A stretch of 64,000 nucleotides of DNA from Tritrichomonas musculus (lineage: Eukaryota > Parabasalia > Tritrichomonadida > Tritrichomonadidae): contig JAPFFF010000006.1 in assembly GCA_039105265.1 (NCBI GenBank), forward strand, positions 1 to 64,000. Direction: 5' to 3'. Shown one piece after another: positions 41,816 to 53,307 of the stretch (position 1 is its first letter; each line of letters begins with the position of its first letter). The notes below the pieces were generated by a model that saw nothing but the letters and a program-made list of their open reading frames with translations, was not told the origin of the DNA and did not search any database. A program made the position numbers and the translations under genes.

Positions 41816-42364
41816 TAAGGATGTCGATTTGGGCAATTTCCACTTTTTTTTTGAAAACGGTTTTGGGCAAAAGGTAACTCAACTTCCATTGTTATGATAA
41901 TTTATATTTTCCTCAATTATTAATTTTTATATACAATATTAATATATATTTAAAATATATTTTAGGATTTTAATTAGAAATTTCCAAGATATTTATATTT
42001 ATTATATTTGTGAAGTTTACAAATTCATTATATTGAAAAAAATCGAATATAAGAATCAAAATATCCAAAAATATATTTAGCAAACAGATAATATAAATAA
42101 ATCAAATTAAAAAATAATTGTATGTTAATTCTGAAATATTAGTTAATTTACTAAACAAGGAACGCCACTTTTTGAACTGCGTTCAAAAAGTGTCTAGTAC
42201 ACAGTTTTTTTCTTTTAGAAAAAAGAATATATCTATATAAAAGGCATTCAAATAAACAATAATTTAGTCAAAATTTTATTCTAAAATTAACAGAGAATAA
42301 AAAACTTTATTAATGCTTTCAGTAAAAAAACTAACAAAAGTTTGTAATTAGCAAAAACGCGAAT

Positions 42365-42879
42365 CAGTTATTAACATCAATGTTTGTCTGTTGTTAGCAT
42401 CAATGTTTATCTGTTGTTAGCATCAATGTTTATCTGTTGTAAGCATAGATATTTATCTGTTGTTAGCATCGACGTTTTTCTGTTGTAAGCATCAATGTTT
42501 GTCTGTCGTTAGCATCGATGTTTTTCTGTTGTTAGCATAGATGTTTGTATGTTGTAAGCATCAATGTTTGTCTGTTGTTAGCATCGATGTTTTTCTGTTG
42601 TTAGCATAGATGTTTTTCTGTTGTTAGCATCAATGCTTGTCTGTTGTTAGCATAGATGTTTGTTTGTTGTTAGCATCGATGTTTGTCTGTTGTTAGCATC
42701 GATGTTTGTTTGTTGTTAGCATCGATGTTTGTCTGTTGTTAGCATCGATGTTTGTCTGTTGTTAGCATCGATGTTTGTCTGTTGTTAGCATCGATGTTTG
42801 TCTGTTGTAAGCATCAATGTTTATCTATTGTAAGCATCGATGTTTATCTGTTGCTAGCATCAATGTTTGTCAATATTTA
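42365..42879. repeat. 23-bp tandem repeat, about 22 copies
   Basis: Unit GTTAGCATCGATGTTTGTCT followed by GTT, strict 23-bp period (AGCAT at 42396, 42419 and so on), with A/G and T/A variants. It is followed by a short degenerate TTATCTGGCTGTGGGAT repeat (42887-42955). No open frame. It lies just left of a 407-bp miniature element and possibly within a larger transposon. Confidence 0.92.
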
Positions 42880-42978
42880 AGATAATATTATCTGGCGGTA
42901 GGATTATCTGACTGTGGGATTTATCTGGCTGTGGAATTTATCTGGCTATGAGATTAAACATTTCTATTTCTTTTTGAT

Positions 42979-43385
42979 GGGGAATAGTATTTTTCTACGC
43001 CACTTTTTGAAAACTTTAAAACTTTTTGAATACTTTTTATACATTTTTTATTCAATTTTTGCTAAATAATGAATAAATATTTAGTTTAAATGGCTTCCCA
43101 ATTCATCCAGCAATTCAAGGAGCCTGATTCGGCTTCGCGCAGCCCTGTGGTGATCACTGGTGTGTATATTCCTGAAAAATTATGTAAAAATAAAAAAAAA
43201 TTATATCAAAAAAAGCAAATAGTTATAATTGTAAGAGAAAATTAAAATTTACGATTTTTTTGGTTAATTTTCTTAACAGAGTAAGTTAAATTTCACCTTA
43301 AGATGGAGGTTTTTTACTTTCCATGAATAGCTATTCATGGATAGAAAAACCATTCAAAAAGTGGCGTAGAAAAAAACGATTGTCC
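42979..43385. mobile_element. 407-bp miniature MULE-like element, copy A
   Basis: Inverted ends of about 32 bp centred on TTTTTCTACGCCACTTTTTG; flanked by a perfect 9-bp duplication CTTTTTGAT (42970-42978 and 43386-43394). A 9-bp duplication is the MULE (Mutator) hallmark. Inside is a less AT-rich block (about 43091-43165) that begins a short frame MASQFIQQFKEPDSASRSPV. An inner palindrome CCATGAATAGCTATTCATGG lies near the right end. Nearly identical to the element at 48657-49064. Confidence 0.9.
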
Positions 43386-43410
43386 CTTTTTGATAAATTA
43401 ATTAAAAAAA

Positions 43411-44295
43411 AGAGGGTGGTCAACCAATTGAATACTCATAAAATCTTATAAAATTTTAACACATTATTCATTTATCTATGTCTATATTGAATAAGATCAC
43501 GAATTTTTTAAATAATTAAAAATAACATTTAATTAATAAAAACAAAATTAATAAATATTTATATTTTAAAAGATTCGAAAAATTTGCCGATTTTTAAAAA
43601 ATGCATATTTTAAATTTTTTTATTGATCGATAAGTCATTTGTAATGTCCTAATGATAAATATCCATAATAGATTGTTTGATTTTTTTCAAGTTTTTATTT
43701 ATGATTGGTCCAAATCATTATTTATCATATAAATTGTTTGCAAAATCTTGAGAAATTGGCAGATAGATTTCAAAAGCTATACCTATCATTTATAATATAA
43801 ATAAGGATAAATATATATTATTATTTATTTTTTAATTTACAACTACCAATTTTGTTATATTTATAATTTAATATGTATCAATTGTAAATTTTTTATTTCT
43901 CAATTAAACTGAAAATACAACTTTTTAAATTAAAAATAAAATCTAATTTGAATAATTAAAATTTGTGATTTATAATTATAGATAAAATAAAATTATATCT
44001 TATTCTATTATATATATATAGAAATAAAACCTAATAATAACCTATAATGTAATCATTGTAAGATAATAACATAAATATCAATATAGATAAAATGATTTTA
44101 ATTTTGAATGCATATTAAAATTTTGGTTATTCAATTAGAAAAAAATACAAATATATTATTGTTATTATAGTAAATTATTAAATTTTTAGTTGCAAACATA
44201 CTTAATTATGATAACAAAATATAATATTAAAACATAATTATTTTATGCTTAATAATTATGGAGTTTTATCTATAAAGAAAGGATGCCCACCCTCT
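43411..44295. mobile_element. 885-bp non-autonomous DNA transposon, 8-bp TSD
   Basis: Starts AGAGGGTGGTCAACCAATTG, ends GGATGCCCACCCTCT, and is flanked by TAAAAAAA (43403-43410 and 44296-44303). The target repeat is A-rich and so weak by itself, but the ends match the 840-bp element at 21504 (AGAGG..GGTCAAC.AATTGAAT), which has a clear 8-bp duplication. The interior is AT-rich and not coding. Probably hAT-type. Confidence 0.7.
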
Positions 44296-44303
44296 TAAAA
44301 AAA

Positions 44304-45791
44304 ATAAAAATAAAAAAAATTAAATTCTATGAGCTTTATGAAAAAAAAAATAACTGAAATTTTTTTTTATTAAAATATCTTAATCAAAAAGAAATAAAAT
44401 AGTTTACAATTATAATTACAAATGCAAATAATAATATACTTAAATTAATTATTATCCAAAATATTTTAAAACAATATGATGGCTGGATAAGTTCAGGTCT
44501 TATTTTTTTGGGGTTTTGTTTTATTATATTAAGATAAATGAAATAATAAAAGGTTTTTTTTTAATTCTTCATTTATCTCAAGAAGTGTCGAAACTATCGA
44601 ATTTATAACAAATATGATTATAATTAATATATTTTATTTAATGACATATAATAAAGTTAAATCATTAATTATGATATATTTAATGCGATAGAAAACAAGA
44701 TATTACTATAGAAAAATAATTATTTTTGAATTCAAATGCTGATCGTAATAGGCAAATTTTTAACTTTGAATAATTTTATTAATCATTTATATCATAAAAG
44801 TATCATATATTTGCTTTTTGGTTGGTATAAATTGGAATTTGTTGCCTAATAATGTTGGACTTGGCTAATGTATATTAAATTAGATATGTAATTTTTTTGA
44901 TGATTTGATGAAATGAAGCTCCAAAACATAAAATAACCTGTTGATTATTGATAATTATCATTAGGAATTTATATTTCTAAAAAAATAAACTTAAATAAGT
45001 AAACCATATTTCTGTTACGAAAAATGTAGCGCACCAAATTCAATGAAATTTAGCCATTAGAAAATACATATATGATAACGATGATTTTATCAATATTTCA
45101 AAAATTTGTTATGAAATTGGAGAGAAAAGAAGGATTTGAAATTGAGATGAAATTTTGTAAAGTTCTCAATTCTGATATTAAAAAACATAAATTTCTCATT
45201 TAAAATAATAATTATAATAAATCTAATAGATTAAAATTTTTATTATATTTGTGCTTAATAAAAATTCAAACTATAAATTTAAAATATTCAAAATCAATCG
45301 TTTTTCGAAATCAAAATTTTGAAAAAATTATAAACGGTTTAGTGTCTACCGTTCTTTATCTCATAATAATCTTATCTTCATTTTTAATTTCTTCATAATT
45401 ATATTTTTTAGACTTAATTAAGAGGTTGATCAGTATGAACTATATCAATCAATATCATTTTTAAGCAGATCTTTCGGATTTTAGAGATTAAATACCAATT
45501 TCTCATTAATATTCTGTTTATAAATAAATAAAGTTCATATAATTATAACTTTTTGATTTTTATTCGAAAATATTATTTTTTTCATCTGGAAAAAGGTTTT
45601 AAATATATGTTTTCCTCTTATTCAAAATTGAATTCTCAAGTGCAATACTTCAAATTTTCAAAGAATGTACATTTAGCTTCTCAAAATTGAATTCTTAAGT
45701 GAAATTTATAAATTTTGATAGATAAATTATTATTGACCTATAACCATTTTCATTTTCACCATAAATTGTTATTTACTTCATATATTAATAA
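44304..45791. other. AT-rich region before MULE relic
   Basis: No gene seen. It may be decayed 5' sequence of the MULE element. Patches around 44880-45140 are slightly less AT-rich, without readable frames. Confidence 0.5.
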
Positions 45792-47409
45792 TGCAAATGG
45801 TATAAATTTAGGTCTCATCCTGTTTTTCAGGAACATATTTATTATAATTATTCGATTACTGGAATAAGTAATGAAACAGAATGTTTGTTATTCCATAAAC
45901 CTTTAATATTTTGCTTAAAAGATAATTTTACTCCAATTTTCAGGTTCTTTGCTAAAAATATTCAAAAAGTGGGACTGCCAGAAACACATGACACTTTTTC
46001 AATTCAAGAATATATTTCATTGTTCTCAAAAAGAAAAGAAAATTGTATTAACACATTGGATTTATTAAAAGAGAATTTGAAAGGACTTTTATATCTCACA
46101 ATTCAAAAATCCCAGATAAGACACCATTTAGCAAAAGTTGAATTCAATGGTGAACAGTATTATATAATTAAAGGATTATACATTTTGCCTTTTTCGCAGT
46201 CAATATTAACAAAGAATGAAAATTCAATAGATGGAATAATAACTGATACCACTTGGAGGATACTACCGAATTATGTCACTTCCATTATGATGGCCTCGTC
46301 AAAAAATACAGGTATTCCGATTTCTTTTTCCTTTGGTCATTCAGAAGACAAAGAAATTTACGAGCTTCATTTTGATGGTTTTGAAAGGTTTACAACAGTC
46401 AAACTCAATTCTTTTGTCTTCGAGAGTGACCAAGGAACTGCATTAAAGGCAGTTTTTAAAGATAAAAAAATTAAATACTTTATATGCTTGCGGCATTTAT
46501 TGGTAAATTTGAAATTTAACCAAATTTCTTTCGCAATTAGAAATATTTTATTTTGTACATCAATTGATGAATTGGACAGAGCTTTTGAATTTTATTCAAA
46601 AATGTTTTCTGAAATTAAAGAGCCTCAAATGCAAAAGAAAAGAGACGGTTTATTAGAAAAAGTTGGCTTGATGTTTCATGATAATCAAATTATGATTTGT
46701 AATCAAGAGCGTTGGGAACAGGTTTCTTTGAATGAAAGACAGAAATTTAAAATGCCATCAACAACCAACGCTCTTGAGTCATGCCACGGGCACCTGAATG
46801 AAAAAACGAAAAGAAGAAAGAACTTTTTTCAATCTATTTTTAAAATTGCTCAACATTTGATCCAAAAATGCACATCAATTGAAAAGAGTATTCAGCACAA
46901 CTATCAATTTGCTATAAAAAAAAACAATTGATCATTTAAGAAAAATCCTTTTGGTAAGAATAGATCAAGAAATTGTATCATATAATACAACTAAATCATC
47001 ATGTATGTGTAGTGAGAACAAACTTTTGTCATCAATAATGGGAATTGACATACCATGTTGCCATCGTTACTACTTAGGATGTCAATTCCCACCATGCCCA
47101 GATGCTATACTTAATAAGGAAATGCAGTGGAACGAATTAATCATTGAATTCAATGTGCTTGAAGATGATCCAACAATTCCTCAGAATTCTATTCAATACG
47201 CTGATAAAAAATATGCAACTGAAATGATACATCGTTACAGTAAAGTTAAAAAAAGAGAAACAATAAACAAATACGTCGAAGATAACTACGTTATAGCAGA
47301 AGATGAAGATTTTATTTTATCTAAACCTTGCTCAGTTTTATCTTTAATTAATGATGGCATTGAACATTTCAATGAGCAAAAACAGAAATCGAATAAGAAT
47401 GAAGATTAA
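45792..47409 (+). pseudogene. MULE (Mutator-like) transposase relic
   Basis: The frame is open from 45792 (WYKFRSHPVFQEH onward) but has no in-frame ATG near its start, so the N-terminus is lost. The MULE DDE core is readable: first Asp in GIITDTTWRILPNY, second in FVFESDQGTALKAV, then the conserved CLRHLL (C-x-x-H), and the Glu in TNALESCHGHLNEKTKRRK. At about 46925 the frame is lost in a run of nine A; the next frame continues directly (IDHLRKILLVRIDQEIVSYN) and ends with a Cys/His-rich segment (SCMCSENKLL, IPCCHRYYLGCQFPPCPD). One frameshift and a missing start make it inactive. It could have mobilised the 407/408-bp elements with 9-bp duplications nearby. Confidence 0.8.
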
Positions 47410-48647
47410 TAAAAATTAATTTAATAAATCATTAATGATTTAAAATTTTTCTTTTTAAAAAATGCTTGAAAATTGAAAAACAATTAAAAACTGTCTTAAA
47501 AATTGAATTAGACGAGAAAAATTATCATTTTTTAAAAGATCATTTAAAAATCTTAAAGATGATATATAATGTAAAAATTTTTTTGATACTTGAAAAATGG
47601 AGGAAATGCGCTATATAATATGAATTAAAACCAATGAATATAGTAATTATTGAAAATTCGGAAAATTGGAATTTTTTTTAAACAATTGAGTTGATTTATT
47701 CTGAAGTCTAAAAACAGATAATAAAAGTAGGTTTGGAACTATTCGTATAGTCAAACAAAACAATGAAATTATGCATATTCTCTGAATTTGAAAGAATATT
47801 TACCTTAGTTATGTTGATTAAAAAGAAAACAAATAAATATTTCCCCATTTAATGATTTTAATGGCATGCGGTTATATCAATTTAACATTTAGGATGAATT
47901 GAAAAGGAATCAATATAAATATAAAAATGTTTATTTGGAAGCCGAGTAAATGTCCCATAATTCTTGAAGCTATGGCATTTTAAATAGGTATGAAAGTTAT
48001 TACGAGAATCAAAAACATTTTGGTGATGAGAAAAAATCGAAAAGTTATAATTAATATAAAACACGTTATATTTAATAATAGTTAACAAAATAAATATTAT
48101 TAAATATATTAACTTTTTGTGTTAATTTTATCCTAAAAATTGTAACTTTTTAAGAGTAAAAAATTGTGAAGAAAATGTCCGAAAAGTGTGAACTTTTTAA
48201 TATATCAAAAATTCAGTCGTACGAGCTTTTTTTGGGTACATAAGCCTTAGAATATTTTTGTAAATCAAATGATTAAATTAGAATATAATAAAAAATATTC
48301 AAAAAGTTAATAATTCATATCAAAAAAAAAAAAATGATTTATTATAATCACTCAATTTCCTTGGGTTCAAAAACCCAAAAACCGCAATTTTTGTTTTTGT
48401 GGTGGGTTTTTATTTTAGATATTATATGTAAGTCGGTTGGCCTCTATATATCATATAAACCCAACAAAAACTAAAATTGTAAAAAAAATTATATCGAAAT
48501 TATTTCATATTTTAACAATACATTTTTAACATTTTATATTTTGCAGCATTAAATATTTATATATAATTTTAAAAAATATCACGCGCTCACGGTAAAATAA
48601 TTAAGATATCTTTGTTTTTGTTATTTTCATTAAAAATCTTGGGTTTT
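47410..48647. other. AT-rich region, no gene
   Basis: No supported gene; the 68-codon frame at 47882-48088 looks like chance. It contains a small inverted repeat, GGGTTCAAAAACCC, near 48362. Confidence 0.5.
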
Positions 48648-48656
48648 GATATAACT

Positions 48657-49064
48657 GGGGAATCGTATTTTTCTACGCCACTTTTTGAAAACTTTTAAAC
48701 TTTTTGAATACTTTTTTATACATTTTTTATTCAATTTTTGCTAAATAATTCATAAATATTTAGTTCAAATGGCTTCACGATTCATCCAGCAATTCAAGGA
48801 GCCTGATTCGGCTTCGCGCAACCCTGTGGTGATCACTGGTACGTATATTCCTGAAAAATTATGTAAAAATAAAAAAAAATTATATCAAAAAAAGCAAATA
48901 GTTATAATTTTAAGAGAAAATTTAAATTTACGATTTTTTTGGTTAATTTTCTTAACAGAGTAAGTTAAATTTCACCTTAAGATGGCGGTTTTTAACTTTC
49001 CATGAATAGCTATTCATGGATAGAAAAAACATTCAAAAAGTGGCGTAGAAAAAAACGATTGTCC
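48657..49064. mobile_element. 408-bp miniature MULE-like element, copy B
   Basis: Same element as 42979-43385 in the same orientation. Ends are GGGGAATCGTATTTTTCTAC and its complement (right end, reverse-complemented: GGACAATCGTTTTTTTCTAC). A perfect 9-bp duplication GATATAACT flanks it (48648-48656 and 49065-49073). The inner frame begins MASRFIQQFKEPDSASRNPV and is open to 48963; ACTGGTACGTATATTCC inside resembles a trichomonad 5' splice site (GTAYGT), with CTTAACAG near 48950 as a weak acceptor. The two copies differ by only a few percent, so they moved recently. Confidence 0.92.
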
Positions 49065-49073
49065 GATATAACT

Positions 49074-50326
49074 ATTTATTTGCATAATGAGTTTTATATT
49101 TTTTCAAATGTAAATTTTAATTACTAGCAAGACCATATTTATATTCTTTCATTTTTTGATTTGATTTTATAGATATTTTGCAAATATAAAATTTATATTT
49201 TATGAGACCACTATCAAAATTAAAATATTTCAGGGAAATCAATGAGTTATCACAAAATTATTTTCAGATAAAAATTTTAACTGAGCTTTTTTTTGTATTT
49301 ATTTTTATAGATATAAAACATATTAGGGATTAATTTTAGAATAGTTGTGCTTTTGAGAGAGTAATTCAATTTTTTCATCACAATATTTGGTGGGCCAAAA
49401 TGGTATGAACAAAAAAACGATTAAATTGAGAGAAGCATTGTAAAATTGATAATATCAAAATCTTTAATATATTATGTTTATTTCGATAAGTATTTAAAAA
49501 AGCTCTATTTTAATAAACCATATAAATATAATACGTATTATTTTACCAAAGTTTTTAGGTATTACTTTTTTATCTTTGTAAAAAATGAATATATGATTTT
49601 CAACTCATATCATTTGCAAATAAGTAAAATTTGGTACGCAAAATAGTCTTTTAACACGATAAATACGTTAAAAACAAGTAGTAAAAGATGATTGAATAGC
49701 TTTTCAAAACTGAAAATTTGTTCCATCTTTTGTAGAGCAATGCTTATAAAATAACCAATTATACAAAGGTGAAAGCTTGTAGATTACATCATATTGCTGC
49801 TTGCTTTTTCAAATTTTGAATCTTTTTAGAGTTATGAAATAACTGGGATTGTACTCATTTGTGGCGATTCTTAGCAGTGTAATCTTTCTTAATAATACCG
49901 CCACTTGATAATAATTTGCATTTTCATGCATAATTTATCGAATTTCCTTTGTTTTTGATGAAAAATATTTTCATTACTTTCTCATTAAAATTGTCATAAA
50001 CCATTGAATTTTTGTTTTTTGGGCTTAAAATTGTTTGATAATATCTCAAAACGTACCGTTAGAAAATTTAATATTTTAATAAATGTATTAAATAAATATA
50101 TCATTAATAATAAATAAATATTCTATATATGCAAGTAGTCGGAGGTCAAAGAGATAAAATATTAAGTCTAAATCATTTTTTAAAGATTTGGATTTGACTT
50201 GGTTTGTTTGGGTTTCGTTTCTTTTGGGATTACCTAATTTCTTCGGCCCAAACCCACAAAAATCTGACTTTTTTTTGGGTTTCTAAGAAATTGAGTAAAT
50301 GAATATTTTGCATGAGTTTATTCAAT

Positions 50327-50358
<32 letters not shown>

Positions 50359-51538
50359 CTAATATCCCACTTACCCAATAAAAAAAGGCAATGGGCTGGT
50401 CATCCCAAAGCCAAACTGCCCAAAACCGACATCCTTAATAAAACAAAAAAATGATCTTAATCAAATAAACATCAGCTAAAATAAAATAAAATTCATTGAG
50501 TTTAAATATTTTTATCCTCAGAGGTACGGGTGCTCACTTCACATCAAACTTTTTGAATACTCAAACTTGATTTTTTCATTTCATATTACTGATTATTGTT
50601 ATAGCAGTGTATATCATTATATTTATGCCAACCAATTGGAATTTTCAACTGATATGAAGGTGATGATAGTATATTTTAAAATGATCATAATTCTTATCCT
50701 ATTTGTATTATGTAGGAATGAAGCATCAATTCATATTTATTATTATTAGTTGTTTATATTTAATTGCATTTCATAAGCCTTAACTCAAATGATTAATGAA
50801 AAATAACAGAAAAAAATCTATATCACCAATAATTTAATATATATTAATGCTTGATTTTCAAAAACATGTTCATTTATTGTATCATTTGATGCTTGATGAT
50901 ATATCAAAAAAAATCAAAAAAGTGCTCCACCAATTCAGCTAGGATTCACTCTTTATATTTGAATTGTTTTTCGTACGTTAAAAAATAAACCATTCAATAA
51001 TAAATCTTATCAAAAATGATGAAGAAAACTAATATCATTTATCATATTGTCATAAAAGCAGATAATTATATTGAAAATTTTTAAATATATCATTTAAAAT
51101 AATTTTTGTATTAATCCAATAATAAGATGAGGATAAATCTCGTAAAAATTGTGATTTGAGGTAAATATAGACATATTCATATTTTATACGTTTATATAAC
51201 GAAATTAATCACTATATTAATTATTGAACTTCCTTGAATTCAGCATTAAGTTACAAAATAAATTTGTGAGAAATATATATAAACCATTCAAATTTTTATG
51301 AAAAATAAAAATGATTTTATAGCTGAATCCGTGGAACAAAATTCAACAATGTATAATACAAAATTAATTGTATATATATGTAAAATTAAAATACTAAATA
51401 TCAAAAAGAAATAATTTTTTTTTATGCGCCAGTACCTCTTTATCCTCATATTTTTTCTTATTTAATATCTAATTTAAGGCATTAAAATTTAAAAAACTAT
51501 AAATTCAATTAGATTTCATATATATATATATATATAAT

Positions 51539-51575
<37 letters not shown>

Positions 51576-51592
51576 AGTTTTTTTAAGCAATG
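49074..51592. other. AT-rich region with homopolymer tracts
   Basis: No supported gene (frames at 49446-49646 and 50567-50749 look like chance). It contains a 30-base T run (50329-50358), the right end of the candidate 8.6-kb element (50437), and a T15A21 perfect self-complementary block (51541-51576). Confidence 0.6.
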
Positions 51593-51740
51593 TAAACTGC
51601 GAGTCTTTTTTGCATACAACTCAATTTTTCTGAAAAGTATTGAAAAATGAAAATAATCAACTCAATTTTGAAATAAATAATTATGGGTTTTCAATGATAA
51701 ATTGAAAATTGAGTTGTATGCAAAAATGAAAACCAGTTTA
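51593..51740. mobile_element. 148-bp hairpin-like miniature element
   Basis: Inverted arms: TTTTTGCATACAACTCAATT (51607-51627) faces its complement at 51704-51726, and outer TAAACTG (51593) faces CAGTTTA (to 51740). TA lies at both edges. It may be a mariner-type MITE or a fold-back; ends are imperfect and the target duplication is uncertain. Confidence 0.45.
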
Positions 51741-51769
51741 TATCAGTGAAAAAGATTAAAACACCAGTA

Positions 51770-52520
51770 TAAAATATTGAATGGTCAGTTTTGGCACATT
51801 GTTGGTTTTTTTTGCGTTGTGTAATTAATAGATTCAAAATTTTATTTATTTATAAATAATATAATAATAATTATATACTAATATTACTTTTATTATTTGA
51901 ATAAGGACAATCGATGATAAATGGAGATTCTTAATTTCAAGTAATTCAATATAGATCAAATGATGATTTAAAAGTTTCTGTAAATATAATTAGAATAATC
52001 TTGTCGATTTTCAATATATTTGCAAAATGGCTGAGATATTATAATCAATTTTTTGATATAATTACTGATGCTAGTAAATTAAATATTGTACCAAATTCAA
52101 CACATCAAATCATTCGAAAAAGATATGTTAGATCTATACACGTATAATGAATCTATTTATTAGCATAACTTTCAAATCTCACAGACCAATTTAATATTAG
52201 AGTTATGATAATTTACACTTTTTACACTTTATCATTAGTTTTATATATAAATATTTTTTAAATCTATATTAATGATTAAATGTGCAAGAATATTTAAAAA
52301 ATATTAATATCCTATCAATAAATATTTAAAAAATTATACCTTAAATTTGAAAAGAAAAAATTGAGAGAGAATAATTTCAAATAAAACACTTTTATCTCCA
52401 TAACATAAATTAAAATTAGAGATATTTTGGATTTAATAACTATTATATATAATATAAACTATTTTAATTACTTTTATAAAATTAAAACAAAATTATACTA
52501 TGAGTTTTTTGTAATATATT
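51770..52520. mobile_element. Old copy of the 840-bp element family
   Basis: Many stretches match the interior of 21504-22343 in the same order: TTTTTTGCGTTNTGTAAN, ACAATCGATNATAAATGGAG, AATATAGATCAAATGATGAT, CAAAATGGCTGAGATA, AATTCAACACATCAAATCAT. Both terminal repeats are eroded beyond recognition, so this copy is much older. Confidence 0.7.
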
Positions 52521-53307
52521 TGTATTAGATTATAATTTTTTCACTTTTTGATAAGCTATTCTATAGCTATCGTTTTCACCTAAACGGGTGGAAGAAAAAA
52601 ACTAAGGTCTAGCCTTTACTTTTTTCACATCACAAATTCATTAACGTAACTTTTTAACGTTTATATTCTTTAATCCCTATTTTTGTTGTTGCATTTGCAT
52701 GTTTTTGGCAAAAATATCAAGTTTTCAAATTAAATTTTATTAAAAAAATCAATGAACAGAAAAAATTAAAATTTTGAGGCACTTAAGTTTATATTTTATA
52801 TAATCGCTTTTTAGTATTGGTTTTATATGTCAAAAAGAAATTAAAAGTTTATAAAACAATATTAAAATAGTAGAAATCTTGAGTAATGTGAATTGGTTTG
52901 CTCACAGAGTGATTATATGCTTTTTATAAAATGGTCAATCATTTCACCTTTACAAAAAAAGATTTTTAAAAATTGCATTATACTTTTACAAAAATGATTT
53001 TATAAAATAATTTTTTCACTTTCTGTAAAATTTTATTTTATAATTAAAAAAAAAATGTAAAATGAATAAAAAGATAAATTATTATCTTATTTTTTCTTAG
53101 CTTGAGCAAGGGTGGACGATAAAAATATTTTCAGGGTCTTGTATTCAATGCGGGATACTAATGAAAAAAAGGCTTTTGCCAGATGATAATATTTTGAAAT
53201 TTTGTTATTTTAGTTGAACCACTCAAAAAAAGCAAATTTGAATCAAAAATCAATAAATTGAAAGAAATAAAAAAATAAAAAACAGTAAAAATAGAGAAAT
53301 TGATATT
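52521..53307. other. AT-rich region beside pogo relic
   Basis: No gene. TTTACTTTTTTCACATCACA at 52616-52635, followed by ATTAACGTAACTTTTTAACG, closely matches the stretch at 2596-2640, suggesting a shared repeat or promoter piece. Confidence 0.45.

Larger units (their letters stand above)
41816..50437. mobile_element. Candidate 8.6-kb MULE-like element with nested insertions
   Basis: The left end reads TAAGGATGTCGATTTGGGCA and the right end, reverse-complemented, TAAGGATGTCGGTTTTGGGC: about 24 bases of inverted repeat with two mismatches and one indel. Immediately outside both ends lies ATAAAAC (41809-41815 and 50438-50444), a 7-bp direct repeat. A MULE transposase relic lies mid-way and three smaller elements are nested inside. 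Reading: an old autonomous element later riddled with insertions. Weakness: MULE duplications are usually 8-11 bp, the ends are 8.6 kb apart, and short matches occur by chance in such AT-rich DNA. Confidence 0.42.

Noticed and set aside
47882-48088. 68-codon minus-strand frame
   Set aside because: No motif, no promoter-like context, AT-driven composition.
48840-48957. A real spliceosomal intron in the 408-bp element
   Set aside because: GTACGTAT resembles the trichomonad donor, but the acceptor lacks the usual extended branch-site/acceptor consensus and the 407-bp copy has GTGTGTAT; kept only as a note.
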